A DNA stretch of 64,000 nucleotides from Agroathelia rolfsii (Eukaryota > Basidiomycota > Agaricomycetes > Amylocorticiales > Amylocorticiaceae), in contig JABRWF010000008.1 in the NCBI GenBank assembly GCA_018343915.1, positions 3,038,001-3,102,000 on the forward strand. The letters are read 5' to 3'. Within the stretch, counting starts at the first letter, position 1. Each line of letters starts with the position of its first letter. The notes beneath the pieces were generated by a model. That model ran no database searches, was not told the origin of the DNA, and saw nothing but the letters and a program-made list of their open reading frames with translations. Shown piece by piece: positions 47,653 through 59,418 of this stretch. Both the position numbers and the translations under genes were made by a program.

Positions 47653-49398
47653 ATGACAGACTCTTATCCACGACCGACGACGCTGCCCGACTATCCCACC
47701 ATCCATCCACGCAGCTTGCGGCCTCTCGAGACGCCGCCAGCATCATTAGTGCAGGCCCAATATCCATCTCTATCGCCTAGTACCCGGCAGCCATCGTTCG
47801 CGGACACCTTCACTCTTAGCACTCACGTCGTTCCGGCTGCTTACCCCAGGTCAACCCCGCATGTGCCACTGCCAGCTTCTCCCTCCGATGAGCTCAACAG
47901 GCAGGAGAGGCGCAAACATCTCTCCGAGCAGATGCAAGAGCTCTTGAAGCTCAAGACAGCCTACGACAATAGAGAGCTCAGTCATTTGCCCGTCAGCACG
48001 AAACTGCACTGGTCCGTCATCAACCGATATGTCAAGAAATCCTTAATCCATAGTGGTACTGGTGGTGGACTCACCCTATTGTTTGCGCATGCAAATGGCT
48101 TTCCCAAAGAGGTGCGTTGATATTCGTGACACCCAGTACGTTTGATAAACGCTCTAACTTATGTATACACACACTCTGTATAGATCTGGGAACCTGTGAT
48201 CGCCTACCTTCTTGAAACCCCCGGGGGCGCCCACATCAGCGAGATATGGGCCATAGACGCCGTCCAGCATGGCGATGGCGCACTGCTCAACGCCGACTCT
48301 CTTAGCGCCGTCTTCGACTGGTCTGACCATGCGCGCGATATTCTCAACTTCCTGCTGTACTACCTCCCCTCGGACATAGCTGATCCTAGCACGCTGCTGC
48401 CGACTAATCTTGAGAGACTGCCTGAGAGCGTGGCCGAGGCTAGACGCAAGGATGGATTCTCGTCCAGAAGATTTATCACTGTTGGGCATTCGTACGGTGG
48501 GACGTCGTCGTATGTCTTATATATTTACATCTCGCCTACTACATTTTTTTCATGCAAACAATTCAAATATCTCGCAGAACATTGGCAGCTCTGACTGTCC
48601 CCGCGCCGTTCGACACCCTCTTCCTGGTCGACCCACAAATACACATGCCACCGAATTACATGGGCGGCCGCACCGTATTGGAGAGCTTTGTCCTCGGCGC
48701 ATTCGTCAGGCGGGACACATGGTCATCCAAGTAAGGCCATCCCCCCACACACCTTTTTTTTCTACATCTAATATTGCTTTTGTTTTGATTATGTTTGTAT
48801 TTCAAGAGAGGAAGCTCTCAGGATGTATAACCAAATGCCTTTTTTCCAAGCCTGGGACCCCGCCGCTCTCCGCATCTACGTCGAGGCGGGCACCTACGAG
48901 TCCCCCAACCCATCCGGCACCGGCACCGTCACCAAACTCAAACAACCCGGCCTCTTCGAAGGCATCACCTTCACAGAAACGCGCGTGATGCAGGAGGTCT
49001 GGGAACGCCTATCTGCCCTGGACCCGCGCGTCGAGCTTCGGTGGGTCTTTCCCGGTGAAGACAAGCAGCCATATGGCGAGGAAGGGTGCAAGGCGGCACA
49101 GATCCGCGCGTGGAGACGACCAGCGAGGGCCTCAAACGTGAAAATTGCTGGAGCGGGACATTTGGTAAGGATTTTTCTCAAATAAAAAAAAAAAAAAAGA
49201 ATCTGATCATCATATATGAATTTTGCTGTAGATTGCTCAAGAAAAGCCAAAATCTCTGGGTAAGCCGAGCCAAGCGTCGCGTCATCTATAATTCAATCAC
49301 TCATTATTGTCGTTTTGTTACATGTAACACGTTCTGTTCATTCAGCTCAGGATTTGGGTGCTTTCATCATTAGGAAAGTCAGCCAGTCGAGGCTGTAG
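47653..49398 (+). CDS. Peroxisomal alpha/beta hydrolase (Lpx1/AKT2-like)
   Basis: Serine hydrolase of the alpha/beta fold. Exons: 47653-48111, 48184-48509, 48578-48730, 48807-49164, 49232-49259 and 49346-49398, giving 458 residues. About 125 N-terminal residues are Pro/Ser-rich with a Lys/Glu helix. The fold begins at LTLLFAHANGFPKEIWEPV (strand and oxyanion HANGFPKE). Next come IDAVQHGDG, the nucleophile elbow VGHSYGG with Ser about 256, and near the end VKIAGAGHL with catalytic His about 431. The acid may be the Asp in FPGEDKQP. The protein ends in SRL, a canonical type 1 peroxisomal targeting signal. The HANGFPKE plus PTS1 pattern is known from yeast Lpx1 and from peroxisomal hydrolases in Alternaria host-toxin clusters, but nothing here indicates toxin synthesis. 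A lipase or acyl-ester hydrolase role in the peroxisome is the best inference. An upstream in-frame ATG at 47566 is possible. Confidence 0.9.
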
Positions 49399-49927
49399 GC
49401 TCGTTTCTCTATTTGTGTCAGATGCCTCTTTTTATGGGCTTCAGGCTAGCTTTTTAAACGATCCGTTTCTGCTTATAGAGATGTATAGAGAGAACTTAAT
49501 ATGACCTTTTCTGTCTTGTTATTTACCGTTCGAAGAGCAGTCTAAGGTATCCTTTGGCATTAGAGGTTAAATTCGCCTATGTATTTTATGATAGTATTAT
49601 GATGTGCAAAGTACACAATGTGTTTGGGCTATTTGTTTTTGCATATCATTCCCAATACCAATACCTAGTACTCGAGGTATGGGGCTGAACCTCTTCTCTC
49701 TTTGGTGTTAGATATATTTGGTGCAACCACTGACAGACTACTCAACTCGAACCTTCTGATGGTTAAGATCATAAATGCTTGCTTCTTCCATTTAATTTTT
49801 GCTAATAATACATCCTATATTGCATGAAAACCATCCAAAGCAAAATAGGACCAAAAGCTACCATCCAACCAGTCTCATCCTCACCCCAGCTAGTAGCCCC
49901 AGTTCATTTGAGCCCATCCAGGTTATA
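49399..49927. other. Intergenic, convergent gene ends
   Basis: Space between the hydrolase stop (+) and the M20 gene stop (-). It is AT-rich with no supported gene. Confidence 0.6.
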
Positions 49928-52001
49928 TCACCCACGCAACTTCTTATCCTCTTCAAATGCATCCTTAACATTCTTCAAGAACGCCGCATCGTCACACATA
50001 CGTGCTCCGAGTGCGGCGAGTCCCTTCGTGATCGTGAGCGTCTCTTTGTGCGCTGCCGGGGTTCTCGCCGCTTTCGTGAACGCGGGTGTGTGGTTCCCGC
50101 CGTTGGGCTCTGTCGGAATGGCTGCACAAAAGATCGATTAGCAATTAATTTCTTGCACTAAGAAGCAAAGACGATGCAGTCAAGGTCAAAGTGTTACATA
50201 CCAAAGCCTGGATGAAGGGAAGGTAGAACGTAGGAGACGTTGCCCTGATAAGAGCAAATAATCAATATTCAGGGGGGGGGGAATGCAAATCATGGTATGC
50301 ATATATGGATTACACAACGTACGAAATCGGTTGAAGCGCCAGAGATACCGTACTCAAAGTCTATATGACCGCCGTAACGGTCTTGGATAAAGATTGCCAG
50401 CTCCGAGCCTGATGAATTAGATTTCTCGCATGAGCATTCATTCATCTATCCGCGGAACATGGGGATATCAAGAGGATCTTTCCTCACCTAGGACGGCATT
50501 CTGCCGTAAATCAGTCATGCCACCAAAAGGTTTGATATCGACCTTGCATCCTGTAGCAAGGGCTGCGGCTCTAGAATGGTGTTTGTTGTTTTATTAGAAG
50601 TGTAGGGTGATTGGTTTCTCTAGAGAAAAATTACTTACTCGATGCATGGAATGACGCGCTTTAATGTCTCCTGTTGTTTAGCCCAGGTAGGCGCCCGGAC
50701 GAGGATTCTAGTAATTGTCAGATGGTAATCATCGTTATTCTACGCATCAAAACACGAAGATCGTGATGATGGCATACTGCATTTTTGCGTTATCCGGGAT
50801 AACTATATTGCAATAGAGCATCAGCATGGGTCAGAAGAGGGATAAGAATGCCGAGTGCCTTTCTGTGAGCTTTTGACTTACCATTCGGGGCCCAATCATG
50901 TCCCGTGAAAATACCATGGACACGATGCGTCGGATGGATTTGCTGTCGGAGAGCTGAGATATTGTTGTATGCGAGTACGCATGCATCCAGTGCATTCACA
51001 CCTTCCCAGGGTGATAATGCCGCGTGGGCACTGCCAAGCAGTACCATCAACATCAATATATAAAAAAATCTGCCTCTATTACCCACCTGTGACCCTTGAA
51101 ATCCACGTCAAGCCTCGAGATGGCCAAAGAGGAGCTCAAGGAGACTGAATGTTTTGGCCCTGGAGCCGGATGACACATCACGCAGGCGTCCATGGACTCG
51201 TAGGCGCCTTTTTCTAGCAGGGCTTTTTTGCCCTCGCCACCCTCCTCGGCTGTAGACACGCGTTCATATAAGATTTGTCGAGAGGGTGAGAGATAACCAA
51301 TAGCACTAACCGGGTGTACCCAAAAGAAGGACAGTGCCAGGGATATCATGTGTCTTCAGGGCACGAGCCAAACCGAGTGCAACGCCAACACCTGAGATCG
51401 CGATGAGATTGTGGCCGCAGGCATGACCGATGCCTGGGAGAGCATCCATCTAATATAGCACGTAAAATCAGAATCAGTCACTTTTGGCATTTAGAGAGGA
51501 GAATATATAAACCTCCGAATTGATGCCGATGACAGGGCCACCCTCTCCATGCTTGAAGGATGCACGCCAGGCTGTTTCGAGGATATAATGTTTCGTTACC
51601 TCGAATTCGGGGGCATGTTTCTCGATAAAAGCGGTCATGACATCGTGCGTATGACTACAATTGAGTTTCTTTTGAATGGAATAAAAACAAGTTGAATTGC
51701 ATTATAGACGCACTATTCTTTATAGCCCAACTCCGGATGATCTGAAGTGGTACAATATATCCTCAATAAGCATAATGATGATCATTGATCAAAACCAATT
51801 TATCTCATTACCGCTAATATCAAGACTGAGGTCGCGAAGCGGTTCGCTCAGCTCGTCAACACTGGCTTCAATTGTTGCCAATACCTCGGGTCGCCAGAGG
51901 TGAGGTGCATGAAGAGCCTGAGCGGGGATCTGAGCTTCATGGCTCTCGTCGAGTCGCCAGATGGTTTGCGGAACGCTATTTTCTCCTGAGAGGGCAGTCA
52001 T
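49928..52001 (-). CDS. M20-family amidohydrolase / metallopeptidase, copy A
   Basis: Metal-dependent amidase of the M20D / PM20D2 type, hydrolysing N-acyl or peptide amide bonds in the cytosol. Twelve exons: 52001-51812, 51741-51714, 51654-51513, 51449-51311, 51249-51087, 51030-50882, 50802-50778 (25 nt), 50707-50639, 50570-50488, 50408-50323, 50244-50202 and 50121-49928; 436 residues. Landmarks: [25 protein letters not shown] (metal ligands His/Asp), [11 protein letters not shown] (catalytic and metal Glu), [28 protein letters not shown] (dimerisation domain), [16 protein letters not shown] and NGGNHTPAF (C-terminal His). The protein has no signal peptide. It is one of two paralogues with matching intron positions; the other is at 55897-58029. 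The natural substrate is not deducible. Confidence 0.94.
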
Positions 52002-52362
52002 TTGCGAAGGTGTATGTTTGGATCGAGGGAATAATATAGCGAATTTGAAGGTAAATACTCAGTGCAGTAGTACTGTTGAGTATGTGACTAAGTACTAATA
52101 AGCAAACGAAGTCGACATCACGATCATCATCACTTCGTGTGGGGGTGATCCAACGTCCGAATACGCGGCCCGCTTCGGGCCTCCATCCAATGGGTACCAG
52201 TACATTACATGTACATTGTCCACTGGCGAGATTCGTTTTCGAAAAAATGTATATGATATATATGTAATGTGTTCCCAAAAGTATATACAATTCTGTAAGC
52301 ATACAAGCACATCCTGGCTATTCTCCGAAAATTCCGCCAAAACAGAACTAACGTATATCGAA

Positions 52363-55300
52363 TCAATCGATTCCCGCATACCGCACATCTGCATTGTCTT
52401 CAAGCCATTTTAACCATCGTTTAAGGTATGTGCCACCATGCTCAATGGTGGATGAATCGCCTACAACGCACTAAAACATATATTCAGCTAACTCTTTCGC
52501 CGTTACTATGAGTTTATATACAGACCAGATGTCGTCTCGCACGAGTCATAGCCACTAGAAAGGGGAGGGGCCATTAATCACGGGCAGACCATCCAAAGAT
52601 TCAGTCATATGTACCATTCAGTCGTCTCTTCTCTTTCAGGAAGCCAACTTCACGCTATATATAATACATTTAAAATCTGCCAAGTGAAAATCAAGAAAAT
52701 TAGGTACATGCCTTATCATTACTCCTGACTAGACTAATAACTATTGCTTCCTTTTCACGACCTTGCATCCCATCCACAGTACCAATTTCAAGGTCTGGAT
52801 ATTCAGGGCGAAGCAGCGTGGAGAGCAATGTTACTTGAGCTTGGTATCTGGTTGGGGTCATGTCATTTATTCAAAGACTGAGTATAGTTCAAGTCTTGAC
52901 TTACGGTGAGATTACTGCAATTTGTGTAGTCAGAATCCCCATACTTGTCTGCATTCTTCATAAGTAAGAAAGTTGGATGAGAGGTTGAAGTGATGCATAT
53001 TACGGACCAATTTATCAATCCATGTCTTAACGAGCACGGCTTCGTTCTCGTTACATTTGCTTCCCTCTGCATCGGTACTACCACCTTCTCCTTGTCCTTC
53101 TAGCCTTTCGAAGTATTCACAGCCGGCAGTGTCAAAGAAAACCATGGGGGTACTAAGAATGGCATCTTCATCTTCCGCCTCCGATACGTTCGAGAGATCG
53201 CGCAATAGATGAGACGCGACAGAGTCATGAGCGCTGAGTTTGGAGGAATACAGGGCCTTGGATGGGAATTCGCAGATCTGCGTATGCATTCTATATTCCG
53301 CGAGCCGTTGATATTAAATCAAAATATTGATAACGGAAAAGAAGCATATACCGATATTGCACCTCTAGCATCCTTTTGATGCTAGGTCCGTACATGCGCT
53401 CCAATCTATCAAATAGTGTTGTCTCTAGAGTCCGTGGTGGGATGAGCCCACTCGGGACAAAATCTTTCTTCTTTTCGGTTTTCATTTTTCTCGACGAGGT
53501 GCTCTTTTTGTCATTTGGAGGAGCCTTCTGACCTGTCACTGCTGCCTCTAATTCCGAGCCCGATTGCGAATCTGCGTCTGCACTTGACGCTGTCTCTGAT
53601 GATGACGGTGCCGGTTCTGTTCCCTTGACTTTTGATGCTTTAGACGCCCCAGTTGAAGAACTTTTGCTCTTTGTGGAATCCTTGGCCTGTGTTTTCGGTA
53701 CTCCCTTCTCTTTCGGCTTTGCCTTAGAGTCGTTCTTTGCCTTGGCTTTTCTATCTCCATGACCAAGCGCAAGGACAGTAGGGGGCAGTTGCATCGGATC
53801 GCCTGCTAGAATGAGCTTGCGTGCACCGTGTAGTAGAGGTACCCAGCAAACCTTTGCAAGATTAAGTACATCGAAATTGGTCAAAACGGTCTAGGAATTC
53901 ATACAGCCTCGAGAGCCTGCGTTGCTTCATCAATAATAACAATGTCAAACGTCATCCCTTGTAATTGTCGTCCGCCAGAAGAGTGGCAAGTGGCAAAAAC
54001 AATCTGGTAATGACGCATATATTGAAGTTCATGAAACACATTTCAACCAGAAACGGGGTTACCTGAGCTTCAGAAAGTACACTCTTAACAACCGCACTCT
54101 CTCGTTGGCGGTACCTACGTGTCAGGAAATTTTAGATGTTATGCCTTCCAAAAAGCAAAATGTACGAACTCCTTGCGAAGAGCTTTGACTTCTTCCCACA
54201 TCTTCTTTCTCTCCGCACCACGGGGTCGGTTCTTCCCTGTTCTACCGGAGAGAGAGGTAAGAAGCGTATCTAGCTCTTCTTTAATGTCCTTTGCCAGTGC
54301 AGCCTACTTGATTACATCAAGTTCTGGTCGTTTCATACAACTTAGAATAAAATTGAATCGAGTACCTCGTCACTTCGAGCAGCTTGTAGATCTAATGTAG
54401 CCCCGAGGACACTTTCATTGCTAGCCAAGACACGAGCTGGATGACCAATGCGCGTTACCTTGAGTTTGGGTGTGTTGGGATCTCCTGGGAGTGCGAGGAT
54501 ACGCTCTAGAATGTTGTCCACAGCAAGATTCGATGCTCCACAAACGAGAATACGAGGGGGTTTAGGACTGATTTCACCTGCAGAAGGTGTGCATGAAGTG
54601 GCGAGCTGACGTATGATTTCGATCAAGGTATGTGTTTTGCCAGTACCTGTCATTGAATCGTCAGTTTCAAAGGCAATTCACAAAATGATTGATACCAACC
54701 CGGAGGACCATGGATACATGCAACTTCATGCGCCTGTAGTGTAAAATAAACGGCTTCCTTCTGACTTGGATTTAAAGATGAGTCAAAAAACGTGATCTCA
54801 GGCTTGGGTCCGAGAGGAGATGGTGCAGCATATCCAAGAAGAACGCGTATCAAAGGACTCATTTCTTGGACAGGCTTGGCGTTGGAGTCAGAATTTGGAA
54901 TAACTATACGCTCAAGACTATCTAGAGCGCGGTCCATACTATCAAAAGTCATGTAAAATCTTGATTTCTGGAAGCCCATATTTTCATACTTACCGGTCAT
55001 ACGTGACGGTATTAGCCAACTTCAGAACACGACATCTTTCCGGAACATCCACCTCAGCGGAGTCAACCGCGACCACAATCTTCGTTTCTGAGACCTAAAT
55101 CTTGTAAAATGTCCATGCACAGAGATCGAGATTGGGATGATACCTTATAAACGACACCCTCGATAGAACCGTTACTACCATTGGCCTCAGAAGTTGAGGC
55201 CGACTTGGCACTGGGTTTAGCCTTTCCAGGCTTACCTGTTACATTCTCCTCGATACGAGCCAAGTCTCCCGGCCTGAGTGAATGTGGAGGGAACTCTGGA

Positions 55301-55548
55301 CTGGTATGATATGCAGACGGCCGATCGAGCTCGACTAGGGTTTTGCCACCCAGGCCAATATTAATACTGACTACACCGAGGCCCAGAAGCGCAAGACCTT
55401 GCTGCTGCAAGAGTTTGGGGCTGCAGTTAGATAGTAGGAGTGATGTTCGCGCGAGATCTGCTTCGCGTTCTGCGGTAAGCAAGGCGCGATGGCGGGTGAG
55501 GAATGCGGTAAACTGGGTGTCGGATGTCTTAGGTAAGGTTTCTGACAT
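52363..55548 (-). CDS. SF1 DNA/RNA helicase, SMUBP-2 / Hcs1 type
   Basis: Superfamily 1B 5'-3' helicase related to yeast Hcs1 (DNA helicase A) and animal IGHMBP2. Exons: 55548-55144, 55094-54994, 54938-54700, 54646-54366, 54303-54170, 54114-54063, 54003-53905, 53851-53352, 53290-53008, 52948-52905, 52847-52712, 52654-52615, 52554-52526 and 52470-52363; 816 residues. Motifs in order: HGPPGTGKTHT (Walker A, its codons split by an intron), [12 protein letters not shown] (Ia), [13 protein letters not shown] (II), [11 protein letters not shown] (III), [14 protein letters not shown] (IV), [15 protein letters not shown] (V) and [16 protein letters not shown] (VI). The N-terminal oligonucleotide-binding part includes [21 protein letters not shown]. 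The animal R3H and AN1 zinc-finger domains are absent. Odd points: a Lys/Ser-rich insert of about 110 residues between motifs III and IV, and a GC donor after 52712. The upstream ATG at 55602 is less likely. Confidence 0.94.
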
Positions 55549-55896
55549 CCCGAGAGTAATATTGGGAGAGTCTCGGTAGCTCAGACTTAGACAAAAAACC
55601 AAAGATCTACAATCAAGTACTAGTGAGTCTCAGCTAGTAGACCAGCACAAACAGGATGATGCCGAGTTTGCTAGTGACAGTAATGGTAATCGGCAAGAAA
55701 TGCTCCCGGGGATTGTATTGATCTTCTTTTTACCTCCAAGCTAGGAGGACTCAAAAGGACGGAACATCATCTTCCTATGAACAGTGAGCCTATTGATGGA
55801 TTAAATATTCCGCTCTAGCATCAATATAGAACATCGATATAAAATATATAGTGTACATTCATTTCAAACTGCATTTACCTACTACACTATTAATAT
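55549..55896. other. Short intergenic region between helicase and M20 copy B
   Basis: Helicase promoter side and M20 copy B 3' flank, about 350 bp, AT-rich. Nothing else is recognised. Confidence 0.6.
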
Positions 55897-58029
55897 TTAA
55901 ACGTTACTTCTCGAAGCCTTGTCCTCTTCAAACGCATCCTTGACCTGTTGCAAAAACTCTTTATCATCACACATTCGCACGCCGAGCGCTGCCAGACCAC
56001 CTGCGACCATGAGCGTGACCTTGTGCGCAGCGTGCGTCCGAGCTGCTTGTTCGAAGCCGGGGGTATGGTTCCCACCGTTTTCCGAGGTTGGCACAGCTGT
56101 TCCATTGCAAGAGTGCTTGAGCGACTTATATTTGTGAATAACAAGTAGGATCTGGATTACCATAGAACGGATGAAGAGAGGGCAGCTCATAGGAAATATT
56201 TCCCTAGAAGTATGAGCATGAGTTTACAGCCCATCGTTTCATTGTCTTTTATGGCAGGACTACAAAGACTTACAAAATCCGTAGAGGCAAAAATAAGATT
56301 TTCGTCAGGGTTGAGGATACCACCGTAATGATCTATAATGACTTTGGCAAATTCCGGGCCTAGTGTAGACGCATGTACGCATCATTAGGTGAAAGGAAAT
56401 AAGGAGAAGAAGAAAAATCAGCACGGAACAGAGAGTCGAGAAAAAGCGCATATACCCAGGACGGTGTTCTGTCGGACTTCATACATGCCTCCAATAAAGT
56501 CTATTTTGACTTCACATCCAGTCGCAAGCGCCGCGGCTCTGAGTTCAGGTTAAATCGATACGTAGTAGAGAGTTACAATGATGGCCTACTTGAAGCAGGC
56601 GACGACACGCTCGGATGTTGATTGCACCTCTGCCCAAGTTGGAGCTCTTATAAGCCACCTGATTGCTAGATGAACATAGAGAAAATAAATGAATAATAGA
56701 TTCATGCGCACGTCATTTGTGAGTTATCTGGGATAACTAAAGGGGATATTATATTACTGAGATGTAAAGAATCCGACGAGTTGCTTACTATTTGGGGCCC
56801 AATCATTTCCTTTGAAAACCCCGTGAACGCGATGGCTAGGTCGAATCTGTTGACGGAGCGCCGAAATGCCATTGTATGCCAGTACACATGCATCCAGAGC
56901 ATTAGTGCCTTCCCATGGCGATAATGCTGCGTGAGCACTGCAGAATCAGAATTCGAGCAGTCGATTTGTTAAAAGGGAGGTGGAAGATGTAAAGAATGAC
57001 TTTATGCTGACCTATGACCTTTGTATTCGACATTGATCGTCTGGATGGCCAGGGAAGGCTTCAATCTTATAGCGTGTTTGAGACCGGGGCCAGGATGACA
57101 CATCAGACAGGCATCCATGGGCTTGTATGCACCTTGTTTCAGCATCTGGACTTTGCCTTCACCACCCTCTTCCGCTAAAGTCCCATTCAGCAAATAGGAA
57201 TATGGGTAGACACTGAATTCACTTGCCTGGAGTGCCAAGGAGGATGACGGTACCTGGAATGTCATGTGTTTTGAGGGCGTGTGCAACCGCGATTGCTACA
57301 GCGACGCCAGCGATGGCGATGAGATTATGGCCGCAAGCATGCCCGATACCGGGCAGGGCATCCATCTATTCATCAACAACGATTCTTAGGACAATTTCTC
57401 CTTTCTTATAATAATTACTTGCCTCCGAGTTGACTCCAATAACAGGTCCTCCTTCACCATGTTGAAATGTCGCGCGCCATCCCGTCTCAAGCAAATAGTG
57501 CTTGGTCACTGTGAGTTCTGGGGCATGTTTCTCAATGAATGCGGTTAGATTATCGTGCGCACGGCTTTTAAGGAGGATGACGGTAATATCATGATTATTT
57601 GTAAGCGATATCAAAGGAATAGGTTTGTGATGGCTGAGCGCACTGTTCTTTGAAACATAGCTCTGGGTGGTCTGTGTAGATAAGCACATCGTCAATGCTA
57701 CTCGGCAATCATGGCATATGGAATAGAAGGTTAATCTCACCACACATGTCAAGACTGACTTCATGAAGAGCCTCATCCAACTCTTCAATTTTGGCGTCAA
57801 TGGTGTCCAATACCTCGGACCGCCAGAGATGAGGCGCAGGTCGTCGCTCGGGGGTGAAATACGGGCCCTCTTTGGTCTTCTGGTCAAGACGCCATGGCGT
57901 TGCCTTACTCTGGATATACGATTAGTAAGTCAAATCTACATAACAAGCAAGAGGCATCTGACACACTGTATTTGTCTGCGATTCCGAGCTGAATACCCAT
58001 GATAGATGATCCAAGTTGACAAGCGCCAT
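55897..58029 (-). CDS. M20-family amidohydrolase / metallopeptidase, copy B
   Basis: Paralogue of the gene at 49928-52001. Thirteen exons: 58029-57967, 57909-57741, 57671-57644, 57564-57423, 57365-57227, 57174-57012, 56937-56789, 56736-56712 (25 nt), 56658-56590, 56538-56456, 56359-56274, 56203-56161 and 56096-55897; 452 residues. From the second exon on, exon lengths and phases match copy A almost exactly (28, 142, 139, 163, 149, 25, 69, 83, 86, 43 nt). One additional N-terminal exon encodes about 21 residues (MALVNLDHLSWVFSSESQT). Metal and catalytic motifs are kept: [44 protein letters not shown] and NGGNHTPGF. Introns after 57423 and 57227 have GC donors (GAG|GCAAGT and CAG|GCAAGT). It is likely an active enzyme with a shifted substrate range. 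The first exon is the least certain part. Confidence 0.92.
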
Positions 58030-59418
58030 CTCTAGTTAGCGACTCGACATGACTAGGGAAAACATCCTAGTATTGCTCACGTATTGTTACTCATGCTAGT
58101 GATATCGCCGCTCGTGGGATGCAAGAATATAACCCGGTTCGGCTTACAAGCCACTAAAATATACCTTAGAATGACCGACCTCGTGATATCATCGCATGGC
58201 TCATCTGGTCTAGCATCATGATCGATTGGGTTACAAATCAGCATTCCATGGACTTTGCCTACTTTACTCTCCTATTGCAACTGACCACGTTAAATACGAT
58301 CTGGGTCTTATTCAGGGGGTGGTGGTGGTTGACATGGGCCCAGAGGTCAAAATACGCCATCAACAGCAAATTTCACAGCATTAAGCGAGTACCTGCAGCA
58401 TTTGGCCGGAATGCATGACATATGGTGGCGTGTTCAGGAAGACTCGAAGAAGCATTGGTCACCTTGGTCATCGCATTTCTCCGGATCTTACAAGTATTTC
58501 GTCACAGTCATGACCGAGTATGATTGATATAATTCACTATCAATACCGTTATTTGCTCCTGGTCTGACTGGCACGAACAAAAAACCACAGTACTTGTTCC
58601 GTACACACTAGAGCAGCAGTCTATGTTGAGAAAAACTATCAAGCGATATGCATACCGGTACCTAGCAAAATTTGATATCGTTTATAAGAAGTGTAAACAA
58701 TATACACTGAGACTCCTACATGTGCTCCACCAAATCCAGTCGAAAAGCGACTCGAGACTCTCCTTTTTTCCCCCGACTATTGACACTTCTCGGACTCCAC
58801 AATCCACTTGATCGGCTTCGCGACGCCGGATATTAAGCGTGATCAATTCCAAAAAATATTAGTGCATCTGTATGTCTCCCATGCGATTGTCATCGAAAAG
58901 ATTGTCGTGTTGTTCTCGACTTTTTGCACGAGGAATTCCGTTCAGTCTAGCTCAGACGGGACTGGTCCTTGCTCCGGATCGGTCACAAGGCGACAGGACA
59001 CCAGACTGTACGAGGGCGGGCAAAGAATATTGGGGAGAGACAAACGAGAACATCACATCCTTTGACGAGCGTAACTGAGCTTAGACTGAACCCAATAATA
59101 ATACGAGCATTGCAGATGAGATTATAGCCATAATTATTCGTTGTAAATGGCCCCTTGTGCCATGGCATGAGCATATCCTAAATACATGGTTTTTTTTTTA
59201 CTGGGTGACATTGACCAGGCCCTTGGCGGCCGCGAGGAATGAGACAGCATCGAACATGGCGGTCGGTTGGCAAGAAGCAATTTGCTCTTGTCATCGTCGG
59301 CCGCGGCGGGCTCTTACACTCACTTCAACCACCATTGTTCTCTACACGGCGAAGCGCCCTCGCCAGATACGCTAGCTACGGCTAAAGCTAGACGTTCAAG
59401 GACTGAGAATCGTGTGAG
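58030..59418. other. Divergent intergenic region between M20 copy B and SET1
   Basis: Promoter space for both genes. Several frames of 60-85 codons are open but show no domain or splice consistency. Nothing else is recognised. Confidence 0.5.
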
